This document shows positions 24,501-35,575 of a DNA stretch of 64,000 nt, piece after piece; the stretch's first letter is position 1, and every line of letters begins with the position of its first letter. The stretch covers positions 8,399,256-8,463,255 of the forward strand of contig NC_133954.1 in the NCBI RefSeq assembly GCF_031877795.1. Reading direction: 5' to 3'. The position numbers and the translations under genes were made by a program. The notes beneath the pieces were generated by a model. That model saw only the letters and a program-made list of their open reading frames with translations. It was not told the DNA's origin and ran no database searches. The DNA is from Strix aluco. Its lineage: Eukaryota; Chordata; Aves; Strigiformes; Strigidae.

Positions 24501-24636
24501 TGCCCGACGCAGAGATGAGCTGCGATAACGCCCGCCGTGCCGCCGCCTCGCCGCCGGCGCAGAGCCTATCTCCTTCACACCATCAGCCCCACAGCCTGCC
24601 GTGCCTCCGCACCCTGCTCGGGGCTGGGACAGAGCC

Positions 24637-24680
24637 CTCCTCCTCCTCCTCCTCCTCCTCCTCCTCCTCCTCCTCCTCCT
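24637..24680. repeat. (TCC)n microsatellite
   Basis: An uninterrupted run of about 14 TCC triplets; the opposite strand reads GGA. Its only coding appearance is poly-Ser or poly-Arg in spurious frames. Confidence 0.95.
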
Positions 24681-26004
24681 GCAGCCTCCCCCCATGGCAG
24701 AGTGGTTGGAGAACGGGCACAACTCATCGCACGGATGCGCCCTGCTGGACCCAGGGTAGGCAGGGGGGGTGGGATTTCCCACGAGTGGCCGAGTTTAAGG
24801 GTGTCTCAGCGCCGAGGTCACGCACCTGCACCCCCACAGGGTGTAAAACCAGCTGAGGACCCTGCGGGGCCAGTGCTGACCCCCACCCCGCAGGTAGGGA
24901 GGCTGCAGGCCCTACAATAACACGGAGGAGAGGGGCTCGGCAGTGCTGCTGGGGCAGCCGTACCCACGCTGGGGGGGGGGGACAGGGCTTCCCCACGCAC
25001 AGGATAACCAGGAGGATGTCACCCCCCCACCCCAACCCGCACCCTGAGCCCTGCGGTGTGTCCCCCCCACCTCGGCCGGTCGCAGCAGCCCAATGACGAG
25101 CGGAGGTGTGAAGCCCCACAGCCCTCCCTGATCTCCCCCCCGCTGCCAGAGATACCCCCCGACCGTCACCCCGGTATCGTGCCCAAGGGCACCCCCTCTG
25201 TGCTCCCCCCAAACCCGGCGTTTCGCTTACCCAGCACCCGGGGGGGGCTGTTTGCTTCCTCCGTGGGTCCACCCCCTCGGCTCCTCCTGGGGTTCGGCGC
25301 AGCCCCTCGGCTCCTCTCGCCCAAATAACGGGGAAGGGCTGAGCTGCTCCGCGCTGGGGTCCCGCGTAGGGTTTGGGGGGGTCCCCACAACTATTTTACC
25401 CGCCGTTTGTCACCCTGGGGACGTTCAGCATCACCGCAGTGAGTGGCTCAGGGCGGTGCCACCGTGCCATGAGCACCCGTGCTGGCATCATCACAACCCC
25501 AATCCCCCCGTGCCCACCCCACACCCCCCCCCAGGCCCGGGACAAGCCCAGGGGGTGGGAGGGGGGATGTCCCCAGCTGTCAGGGGACCCCAAAAGCACC
25601 GATCTGGCCACACAGCGGTGCTGGCACTGCGGGGCTGGGGTTCGGCCATGCCCCTGCTGTCACCCCTGTGGGGCTTGGTGACAGTTTTTGTTTTGCTTTT
25701 GATTGTCCCATTTCTTGTTGCCCGCCAGGCCAGTAAACCCGAAACGTGCCACCGTGCCGGGAACGGGGCCACCAGTTCCCTGCAACGGGCACCCTGAACC
25801 CCGTCACCCCCGCGGCCGCCCCGCTGAGCCCTGGCGACACGAGTTGGCTCTGCCGGGGCTGGACGTGGCAGCACAAGGTTTGTCCCCTGCCCTGTCCCCA
25901 GCCCTGGGGGGGCAACCCACAGCCCAGCTCCCCCCCCTTCCCTGAGGACCCAAAGAAAAGAGGCAGCTTTGGCCCCCCCACGGCGTTTCGGGCACTGGAA
26001 GGGT

Positions 26005-26010
26005 TTTATT
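26005..26010 (-). terminator. Poly(A) signal AATAAA, probable TBKBP1 3' end
   Basis: The plus strand reads TTTATT, giving AATAAA on the minus strand about 1.02 kb after the TBKBP1 stop. An ATTAAA variant at 26503-26508 could serve as an earlier site. Confidence 0.6.
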
Positions 26011-27032
26011 GGAGTCGGTGGCGTTGCAGAGAGCGCGGGTCCCTCCGCCCGGGGGTCCCGGTGCAGGGTGGGGGGGGCCGCACCCAGCCGAGCCCCTGGG
26101 GGTGCGTGGGGGGGGGGGTGGGTACGCGCCGTGGCACGGGAGGGACATGCAGCGCAGAGCGGCTTGGCGGGGGGGACGGCGCTGTGGACCCCCCCTCTCC
26201 CAGCAGCTTTGAGGTAGATTGAACGTGGGGGGGGTGAAGGTGGGGGGCTCGGGGTGAGCAGCCACCCGCAGCCCCGGGATAAAGCAAGGGGGGACCCGGT
26301 GGCGGGGGGCTGCTGGGGGGCTGCGCTGTCCCCACGCTGGGGGGGTGGGGGGCAAGGGCAGGGAGAGCCCCCAGGCCGCAGAGCCCAGTGCAATGGTGGG
26401 GGGGGGGGGGGGTCCAAGCTGCGCCTCGGGATGTGGGGGGTCATTTCTGAGCAGCATCATTGTGGGGAGGGGGGAGAAACGGGGCCAAGGGGGGCGGGTG
26501 CTTTTAATGTAAAAGAGTGGAAAGATGCTTGAACCGGTGGGACGAGGTGAGGGGGACCAAGAACAAGCAGCTGCCCCCCTCCCTCCGACCCCCCCAAACC
26601 CAACTCTGACCCAAGGAGCCGGGGAAGGGGCAGCCCCTTCCCTTCACCTGCTTCCTGGGGGCCGGATCCAGGACCCGGCCCCTCGAATCCTCCCTGAGAT
26701 CAAGCAGCAACACCTAAGGGTGCAGGTGACAGCCAAGGGTGCAGGTGACACCCAAGGGCGCAGCCGGGTCCCCTCCAGCTGCCACCCGGGATGGCGTTTC
26801 CCCGGTGCCCCGATTCCAGCATCCGAACCCGGCGCGGATGCAGGGTCGGGGCGAGGCGGGAGCAGAGAGGAGCCCGCATAGGGGGTGGGGGGGCTCCGGG
26901 GTGTTGAGGTGGGGTGGGGGGGCTCAGTCTTTCTGTAGCTACTGAAGACTTGGAGGTATTTCGGGAGCCGTGGTCGCTCCTCGTGTGTTTTCATGCAGCA
27001 TCCAAAGGTGGGGAAAGGCGGGGGGGGAAGGC

Positions 27033-30000
27033 TCAGATCTTGCTGTTCTCCAGGTGCGAGTCGATGTGCTTGACCAGGGCATCGTCCGGGTACCCGATGG
27101 GGAAGGCCAGCTGGCACAGCGGGCAGCTCCGCACCTCCGAGTCCACCGTCTCCAGCAGCAGCTGTTGGGGGGGGGGCACAAGGTGGCACTGAGCCCCCCC
27201 CCCCCCCCAAATCCCCCCTCGGCACCCTCCCGCTGCCGGGTGCGGGTTGGGATGCCGGTCAGAAATAGGGAAACTGAGGCACCCTGCTTGCGTGGTGCAG
27301 GGGGTTCCCTTGCCTCTCTCCGTGCCCCCCCCCCACCCCATCGCAGAACATCCCTGGAGCAAAGAGGGGGGGTCCCCACTTACGTTGATCGAAGGCCAGG
27401 ACTGGGCGTGCTCTGCCCGGGCGTAGGCAGCGGCCGTCCGGTGCACGGCGTCGGCGTCGGGGAAGCCGGCGCAGAAGGATGCGCAGCGGATGGCCCCCGC
27501 CTCGGGGCTGGGGGGGCTGGGGAGAGCCCACTCCTCCTCGTCTGACGATTGCTTCTCGAAACGCACGTGCTCCTCAAAAGGCTCGCGGGAGCTCAGGGGG
27601 GCCCCCGCGCCCCCCAGGTACACCTCGCCGTAGGGCCGGTGCTTGGGGAGCGTCGAGGCTTCGGGCTGGAGCCAGAGCGAGCGGCTCTGCTGGTACAGGG
27701 CTACGTTGGTCACCTCCGAGTAGCTGCGGCGGCCCTGGAAGCCGGCTTTGATGTGGCGGCTGGAGGGTTTGGCGTATCCCAGCTCCATCCTCTCACCGGG
27801 CAACCGGTGCGGTGACGCCGAAGCCGGGGACGGGCACGGCGGTGGGGCTGGGGACCGGCGCTGCTGGGCGGGCGACTGGTTGGAAGGGGGCACCGGGGAC
27901 CGGCGTTGCTGGGCAGGGGATTGGCAAGGGCCGGGGGCTGGCGAGCGGCGTTGCTGGGCCGGCGACTGGCTGGGGGGTCCCGGCGAGCGGCGTTGCAGCG
28001 CTGGCGACTGGCACTGGGGTGCTGGCGAACGCCCTGGTTGAGCGGGCGAGGGGCACTGCGGGGCGGGCGAGCGGCGTTGCTGGGCTGGGGAATGGCACTG
28101 GGACAGCGGGGAGTGGCGCTGGCCTGCAAAGCAAAACGGGGTGGGGGGAGAGCACAGAAAATTACACACACACACACCCCTGTCAGCTCAGCCTGCCCTC
28201 CTGTCATCTCATGGGGGGGGGGGAGAGAAAAGAAGAAAAGGAAGAGAAGAAAAAGAAAAAGGAATTTAAAAAAAGAAGGAAAAAAGAAGGGAAAGAAGGG
28301 AAAGAAGGAAGAGAAAAAGGAAGAGAAAAAGGAAAAGGAAAAGGAAAAGGAAAAGGAAAAGGAAAAGGAAAAGGAAAAGGAAAAGGAAAAGGAAAAGGAA
28401 AAGAAAAAGGAAAAGAAAAGAAGAAAAGAAGAAAAGAAGAAAAGAAGAAAAGAAGAAGAAAATAGAAAAAGAAGAAAAAGAAAATAGAAGAAAATAGAAA
28501 AGGAAGAAAGATGAAGAAAAGAAGAAAAAGAAAAAAGAAAATAGAAAAAGAAGAAAATAGAAAAGGAAGAAAGATGAAGAAGAAAAAGGAAGAAATAAAG
28601 GAAGCAGCACAAATACCCCCCGTCACCCAAGTGCATCCCGGACGGCTGGGGGGATGCGCCCCGCGGGGAGGGATGCTCTTGGGATGGACGATGGCAGCCA
28701 GCGCGGTCTCCCCGTTTTTTGCATCCCCGGCCACGGGGTGCAGCCCCCCCACCCCTGGCCCCCCCTTACCGCCGTTGAGGCTCTTCTCCTGCAGCAGGGC
28801 GCGGAGGATCTGGCTCTGCAGGGAGCTGAGGTTCCGCAGGCGACACAGCTCCTCCGTCAGCTCCGTGTAGGCCAGCGCCAGGTTCACCCTGCGGCGGGGA
28901 CGAAGCGTCACCGGGGGGTGAAACAGCCCCGGTCCCCAGATGGGGGGGGGGGGTCCCCCTGCCATGAGGTGCTGTGGGGAGCACCCAAAAGTACCCCAAA
29001 TTCAGGTTTTTAACTCAAAAGGGAAAAGTTGTGGCTGTGCATCGTACCCGTGGGCACCCCCTGGGGAGCAGTCAGGAGCGGGAGGGAGGTGGGTGCTACA
29101 GTCACCCCCCCCCCCCCACTTTCCCAGCTCTCGGAGGCCCTGACAGAGTCATCAATTCTTCCCCAACTTCGGTGTCGCTTTTCAAAAGCATATTCTCCGC
29201 GGTGATGCGAAGGGAGAAGCCGCCTCCCGAGGGCCCCGCGGGGCTGGGGGCTCAGCGCGTCCTCCCGCGCCACGCGCCGAGGGTTCAACTGAGCCGTTGT
29301 GACACCCCGGGGACCCGGGAGACACCGCTCGTAACAGCAGCTGACAGGTCTGCCCCTGCCCGCCCTCCTGTCATCTCATGGGGGGGGAGAGAAAAGAAGA
29401 AAAAGAAAAAGGAATTTAAAAAAAGAAGAAGAAAAAAGAAGAAAAAGAAGAAAATAGAAAAAGAAGACAAGATAAAGAAAGAAGAAGAAGAAAAGAAGAA
29501 AAGGAAAAAGAAGAAAAAGAAGAAAATAGAAAAAGAAGACAAGATAAAGAAAGAAGAAGAGAAGAAAAGAAGAGAAGAAGAGAAGAAGAGAAGAAGAGAA
29601 GAAGAGAAGAAGAGAAGAAGAGAAGAAGAGAAGAGAAGAAAAAAGGAGAAAGGAAAAGGAGAAGAAAGGAAAAGGAGAAGAAAGGAAAAGGAGAAGAAAA
29701 GAAGAAGAAGAAACGAAGAAGAAAAGAAGAAGAAAAGAAGAAGAAGAAGAAAAGAAGAAAGAAAAAGAAAAGAAAAAAGAAAAGAAAAAAGAAAAAGGAA
29801 AAAGGAAAAAGGAAAAAGGAAAAAGGAAAAAGGAAAAAGGAAAAAGGAAAAAGGAAAAAGGAAAAAGGAAAAAGAAAAAAGAAAAGAAAAAAAAAGAAGA
29901 GAAAAAAGAAAAAGAAAAAAGAAAAGAAAAGAAGAAAAAGAAGATAGAAAATAGAAAAAGAAGAAAAAGAAAATAGAAAATGAAGAAAGATGAAGAAAAG

Positions 30001-33000
30001 AAAAAGAAAAAGTAAGAAAATAGAAAAGAAAGATGAAGAAGAAAAAGAAAAAGGAAGAAAAAAGAAATAAAATAGAAAAAGAAGATAAAGAAGAAAATAG
30101 AAAAAGAATAAAAGAAAATAAGACAACAAGAAATGAAGAAAAGAACATAGAGAAAGAGTAAAAAAAAGAAAAGAAAGTAAAAAAGACCTTTCTGTAGCTG
30201 GGTACCCGTGTCACGGCCCCGAAGTCCCCAGGGCGGCCCCGCACGCGGCTGCCCTGACCCCCCCGGCACTTCCCCGCTCCCTCCTCTCCTGCCTCCGCTT
30301 CCCCCCGTGGCCCATCGTGGGCTGCGGCCGCTCCCCGAAGCGGGGGGGTCCCGGCTCCCCCGGCCCCGCTGCTGGATTTCGGTGGCTCCCACCATGGGGG
30401 GGCCCACCCCAGCCCCCCAAAGTCACGCTGAGGCGCAGGGAGGAAGCGCCAAAACCGCAGCGCTGGGGTGGAGGAGCGAGCGGTGCCGGGGGGGGGGGTG
30501 TGGGGGGGTGTGGGGTGGGGGGACACGAGCAGCCCCCGGCCCCCACCCAGGGCACCCTGCCAGGACCCCTGCCTGCGGGTGGGGGGGGCAGGAACCTGCC
30601 CCATGGGTCCCTCCTGCAGCTGGGGGGGTTGTGAGGCTTTTCAGAAGGTTTGATGCCAGCGGAGGGAAATGTGGGGGGGTCTTGGTGCCCCCACCCCCCC
30701 AGGCATCGTTTCAGGGCAAAACCGTGGGGTTTTGATACGCGACTGCAGATAAGCGTGAGAACAAAACAGCCACCGAAAACCCGGCCGCCCACGCCTGCCC
30801 CGCTGCTGCTGGGGGGGGCAGATGGAGCTGGGGGGGCACGTGGGCCCCCCCCTGCGACCCCAGTGGGACCCCCGACACCGTGTCCCCTCCTTGTCCCCCA
30901 CCAGCGATGCTGTGGCTGGTGGGGGGGGGGGGGGGGGGCATGATCAGCCCCAAGCACAGCTGAGACCCCCCCAAGGCAGGACCACCAAAGCAAGGGGCTG
31001 GGGACACACGGGGGGGGGGGGGGGCTGGGGTGCAATGTGTGTGTGTGTCCCCCCCAAACCACCCCGTGGGGGGCACCAGACCCATCTGAGGCGGGGGAGC
31101 AGCTCCCCCCCGTCCCCAGCAAATGACACCCATCATCCCTGCGGCGTGGTACCCAGAGAGATACCAACCACATCACATCCCTCTCGCCTCACCGCAGGGC
31201 TGGGCCCCCCCCCGCCCCCCCCCCCCGGCCCCGTGTGGTCCCCAGAAACCTGGGGGACACAAACACACACACGATGGCATCTTCGTACCACCAGGACTGG
31301 GGTTTGGCCCCCACTCGTGGTGGCAAAGTTAATCCACGGTGTGTGGGTGATGGCCAGGGTGCAGACCCCCCCCCTGGTGGGGTGGAGGGGGCAGCGAGGA
31401 GTTGGGGGGGGGTAGGGGGGAAGGGGTGACCTTGAGCGAGTCACACCTGGTAAACAAGAAGTGGGCGAAGAGCGAAATAAAAGCAGGAACCCGCAGGCAC
31501 AGCTGCCAGGGGGGGCTGGGGGGAGCATGGGGTTGGGGGGGGACCCCTTTGCTGGGGGGGCGGAGCCAGGGAGGGGAGCAGGGGACAGTTGGGGACATCC
31601 CAGCACAGGCAGCAAAGCACCGTTAGCAAAGGAGGCAACGAGCAGGGTGGCAGCCCCAAGACGGGCACCCAGGGGTGCAAAATTCATTAAACCCCCTAAA
31701 ATCCCACCAAAATGGTGTCAGCAGCAGGGCAGCGACAGGCACGGGGCTGAGGGGGGGGGGGTGTGTGTGCTCTGACCCCCCCCCTGCACCCACCACCCCT
31801 GGTTTTTGGCCCTGTGTCACCCCTGGATGGTGGCGGCGAGATCCTGGGGACGGATCCTGCAAAGCGGCCCCTGGTCCTGCAGCTTCCCAGCACCCTCCGC
31901 GCCCCCCCCCCCGCACCCCCCTGCTCCCCCCGGGGCTTTCTCTGTGATTTAGCTCCCCGCTTTTCCTGGCCCCGTCCCGAGGAAGCACAAGTGGGAACGG
32001 TTGGAACCTCAGAAAGGACAAAAAAATAAGGACAAAACCTAGAAAAGAAACAAAAAAATCCCAAAATATCCCCAAAACAAAAAAATTAACCAAAATAATA
32101 AAAAAAAGAGGGCCGGAGGGACCCCCACCCCGCTCCCGCTGCGGCAACACGCTGACTAATTCGACAAAAGCGAGCCAGAAAAGTCACCCGGAGATGGAAA
32201 GCGCCGATAAGGTGCCTTTCACACCAAAAAAGTGGTGGAGAGATGCAGGTTACAAAAAAAAGAGCCGTATTTACCAGAAAAGAGCGAAAAGAGCGGGGAG
32301 GGAAAGGCTGGGCCCGGGGAGGGGGGAAGGGGCTCCCAGGCCTGGGGGTGAGGGGTGAGGAGCTGGCCCTGCCTCAGTTTCCCCACCCTGACCTGGGGAA
32401 GTCGGGCTTAAAAACAAGGTGGGTTTGGGAAATGTTAATATTTGGAGTTTTATTTCTCGGTGGGGGCTGGATATTGTGGGGAGGGGGATGGGGAGAGGGG
32501 GTACGGGGAGAGGGGGGGCGGTGAGGAGAGGGGGGATGGCACAGGGGGGGTGAGCTCGGCTCTCCCGGACACGGCAGGGCTGAGCTTTGTGAAAAATAAA
32601 ATGAATTATTTTTCGAGGTTCTCCAGGGGAGGGTTATCGAGGGACCCCCCCGGGGCAGCGCGGTGGAAAAATGGGGCGGCAGCCGCGCGGCCGCAGCCCC
32701 CCAGGGACGCTGGTGCGGAGGTGCCTGGCCCCCCCCTCCGAGCCCCGCGCGCTGATTTACGCCGGGGAGACAAGAAATGGCAAAAGCATCCAACACCTCG
32801 GGAAAAAGGAGGGGGAACGCCCCCCCGCCCCCCCCCCCAAACACCCCGGCACCTCCCTGTGCCAGGCGAGTCCCCGCGCGTCACCTCGTATCTGTCGGCA
32901 GCTCGGCAGGGGCTGACGGCCCCGGTGGATACTGGGGGGGGGACAGTGGGGGGACACAGGGGTGCCAAGTCCTGCTGCCACAGCCCGGCAGCCCCGCGTG

Positions 33001-35575
33001 TGCGAGGGCAGCGGGGTAACGAGGCTGTTGCCTAATTAATCAGGTTACGGGCGGCTGCTTTGCACACCCCGATACCAGGGTTGGCCCCGGGGGCCGGACA
33101 CGGGGAGAAGCCCCTGCCCTGGCGCAGCCCCCCCCCCCCCCCCCCAGCCCTCATCAGCCCTCCCCAGATTTAGGGCTGTCTTGGCCCAAACCCCCCCCAA
33201 ATCCGAGGTGCTCAGTCCCTCTCCCAGCCCCCCACGGTACCTGGGGGTGCCCCAATGGAGCCCCCAGAGCTCACAGCTGCAGCGAGGGGGAGGCCAGGAA
33301 GAGGCGCGAGGCCCAGAGGACGGACTCGGGGCACCGGCACCGCGACAGCTCCGCGCCCCGTTACACCGTCACCAAAAGAAAAACTCTGGCAGGGTTTGGT
33401 ACGGAGCCGGAGATGGAGTCGGGGCAACCAGAGGCTCCTCCGAGCAGCCTGGACACGCTCCTGGTGCTGCCCGGTGCAGCCAGGCCGGTGTCCCGCGGCG
33501 TGGCACAGCATGGCACGGTGTGGCACGGTGTGGCACGGTGTGGCACAGCATGGCACGGTGTGGCACGGCATGGCACAGCGTGGCACGTCGTGGCACCGCG
33601 TGGGCTCGCTGCTCTCGGCAGCCACAAGCCGTCAGTGCCCTCTGGAGGCAGCGGCTCACTCGCCCAGGCGGCACCGCGCAGCCCGTACGGCACCGGACAC
33701 ACCGGCCCGCGGCCACCCCACGCCTGGAGCCCAGGTCAACCCCAACCCACCGGGGCGCAGCTTTTGGGGTGCAGGATCCCACCTGCCCGCAGCACTTCAA
33801 AGCGGGGGAGGCCCCCAAGTCCTGTCCCCAGCAGAGAGTCCTGCGTGTCCCCAACCCTCCCTGCCAGCGTGGGGACCCCCCTCCCAGCACAGCCCAGCAC
33901 TTACTGGTCGTCGCCCACCTTCTTCACCCAGGCCATGTCCCGCTCCGACTGGTCCTGGGGAGAGCAGACGCCTCATCAGCACCCAGACCCCCACCCATGG
34001 GAGATGGGGGATGATCCCGCGCAGCCGCCCCCCACCCGCTACCTGCTCCCGGGTGTCCTGCAGATGCTTCAGCTCCGCCTGCAGCCGCTCGCACTCGGCT
34101 TTGAGATGCTCCTCGCGGTGCTGGGCCCGCTGGGTCTCCTGTCGCGCCGCCTCCAGCTCGGCCTCCAGCCCCCGGCTCTGCCAGCCCCCGGCACGCTCCA
34201 GCACTGCGGGCGCCACACGGCTCAGCACCCCCTTCCCCGGCACCAAGGCTGTGGGGCCGGGGGGAGAATGGGGGGCGCTGCTCACCGTGGGTCAGGCCAG
34301 GGTTGGGGTGCAGGGCGAGGAAAGGCACCTCCTGGCCCGCCAGCGGGGTGCCCAGCCCGGGGAAGGTGCCGCCGTCGCGCTGCCGCAGCTGCTGCTCCAG
34401 GCTCCGGATGCGGCTCAGGTGCGTCTCCACCAGCGCCCGCTGCCCGGGGAGGGGCGGGGGGGAAAAGGGCTGAGCCCCGTGGACACAGCACCCCCTCCCC
34501 GGGGTTCATCCCACCCCCCCTTCCCAACAGACCCGACGCTCGAGGTCCCCGTGGAGCTGGTGGCCGTGGTGGCAGGGTGACGGGGGGATCTGTCACTGGC
34601 ACGTGGCCGGCTCAGAAGAGGGTGGCACGGTGGGGGTGGCCCCCACCTCGGGTCGGCAGAGCGTGGCGCTGGATGGGGCAGGGGAAAATGGGATGGGGGA
34701 CAGGCACCACGCCGGGGCCGGGAGCGTCCCTCGGCGGGACGGGGCGGGGAAGAGACGGGGATGAAGGTGAGTCCCCCCCACCGCGGCCGTAACGGGGGCA
34801 AGTGGCCACGGCCCCCCCAGCCCCGCTGAGTCCCGGCGGTGGCCCTGGCAGCGCCGGGGGACAGAGAAGCAACAATCTGCTTGGCTGCTGTCGCAGAGCG
34901 GGGAAGGGGGACCCCGGCGTCCCCCCAGGCGCCCGAACGGCACCCACCATCTCGCCCAGCTCGGTCTCCAGGTCGGCTTTCTCCACGCAGAGCTTCTCGT
35001 AGGCCTGGATCATCTCCTCCAGCTGCTCCTCCCGCTCTTTGCTCTTCTGCAGCTGCCGGGGAGGCAGGCGGGGGGGTGGGTGGGCAGTTAGGGGACCCCC
35101 CCCCACCCCTGCGTCCTGCGGCCCCCCGCCAGCCCCACTCACCTCGTGCTGGAACTGGTTGAGCTGCTGCTGCAGCGACGCCTTCTCGCTCTTGAGCAGC
35201 GACGTCTCCTTGGCCTCGTAGAGGGAGAAGATGTGCTCCTCCCCGAACTCGCCGATCAGCGGGTACTGCGGCCGCGGGGCACAGGAATCAGCGGGGACCC
35301 CCGGCCCTGTGCCTGCCCCCCCCCCACCTCCCCGGTCTCCCCCAGCCCCTCACCTTGACCTCGTACATCTTAAGCCGGCGCTTGAGCGTGGAGTTCTCCC
35401 TCTCCAGCCCCGTCAGCCGGTTCTTGATGTCATCGTAGGCGGTGATGAGGGCGAAGTGGGAGGCCGAGCACATCTCGCCCGAGAGGTCGGTGTTGGGGCT
35501 GTCGAGCCAGTCGTCGTCCGGCCCCAGCGCCTCCTGCGTCAGGATGCTGATGTCGTCCTCGAACATGGAGTCCAT
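27033..35575 (-). CDS. TBKBP1: TBK1-binding protein 1 (SINTBAD)
   Basis: A cytoplasmic adaptor that binds the kinases TBK1 and IKKe in innate antiviral signalling. Nine coding exons: 35354-35575, 35143-35265, 34948-35052, 34286-34439, 34043-34203, 33905-33954, 28770-28888, 27384-28123, 27033-27161. They sum to 1803 bases, or 600 residues; human has 615. All phases fit. The start MDSMFEDDISILTQEALG aligns with the human start. Residues 50-270 form a coiled coil (SLQQQLNQFQHELQKSK, EEMIQAYEKLCVEKADLE). The exon at 28770-28888 holds the TBK1-binding domain (VNLALAYTELTEELCRL, SSLQSQILRALLQE; about 273-306). Residues 313-410 are a QRRSPxPxxQSPAQ-type Ser-Pro repeat. Next come KAGFQGRRSYSEV and IRCASFCAGFP, and a C-terminal C2H2 zinc finger with Cys571, Cys574, His590 and His594. 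The 5.0-kb intron 33904-28889 carries a large polypurine tract. The protein looks complete. Confidence 0.96.
27849..28123 (-). repeat. Coding Ser-Pro tandem repeat in TBKBP1
   Basis: The 5' part of exon 27384-28123 is an imperfect tandem repeat at DNA level (units such as gccggcgactggctgggggg and gcgagcggcgttgctgggc). It encodes about ten copies of QRRSPAP or QCQSPA blocks. Repeat number and length are likely to vary between species. Confidence 0.85.
28206..28606 (+). repeat. Polypurine tract 1 (GGAAAA and AAGAAG arrays)
   Basis: Almost pure A/G on the plus strand for 400 bases. It includes about 12 copies of AAAAGG at 28327-28403, then GAAGAAAAGAA and GAAAATAGAAAAA words. It lies in the TBKBP1 intron between the TBK1-binding exon and the Ser-Pro exon. 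Frames across it read Lys/Glu/Arg only, or Phe/Ser/Leu on the other strand. Confidence 0.95.
29378..30186 (+). repeat. Polypurine tract 2 (GAAGAA, AAAAAGG arrays)
   Basis: About 810 bases of nearly pure A/G, with GAAGAGAAGA arrays (29570-29640), AAAAAGG arrays (29790-29870) and AGAAAATAGAAAAAG words. It opens with the same sequence as tract 1 (gccctcctgtcatctcatgg, then gggg, then agagaaaagaag), so the two are related by duplication. It lies in the neighbouring TBKBP1 intron, on the other side of the exon 28770-28888. Confidence 0.95.
33505..33600. repeat. Minisatellite of 10-bp TGGCACGGTG
   Basis: About nine copies of tggcacggtg or tggcacagca directly before the short TBKBP1 exon 33905-33954 on the minus strand (inside its downstream intron). 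It shares its word with the tract at 8570-9015. Confidence 0.9.

Larger units (their letters stand above)
12440..25985. other. TBX21-TBKBP1 intergenic region
   Basis: About 13.5 kb between the divergence-free (both minus strand) TBX21 and TBKBP1 genes. No exon with recognisable homology and good splice borders was seen. Contents are an A/C-rich tract (12530-12585), GGGGACAC-type tandem words (12880-13040), a TTAATTAACC duplication (13131-13152), CA-type repeats (14372-14404), two minisatellites (18640-19015, 21185-21560), a GT-rich stretch (17860-18110), and a TCC array (24637-24680). Less GC-rich patches with transcription-factor words lie at 14565-14770, 16190-16320, 19410-19560, 22340-22500 and 24070-24120. 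Confidence 0.6.

Noticed and set aside
28200-30604. Very long open frames (up to 439 codons) over the A/G-rich tracts, reading Lys/Glu/Arg or Phe/Ser/Leu
   Set aside because: Polypurine DNA contains few stop codons in several frames at once. The peptides are simple repeats with no domain, and the tracts lie within TBKBP1 introns.
33505-33600. Possible CRISPR-like array (also 18640-19015, 21185-21560)
   Set aside because: Units are directly adjacent with no unique spacers, and this is a vertebrate chromosome.
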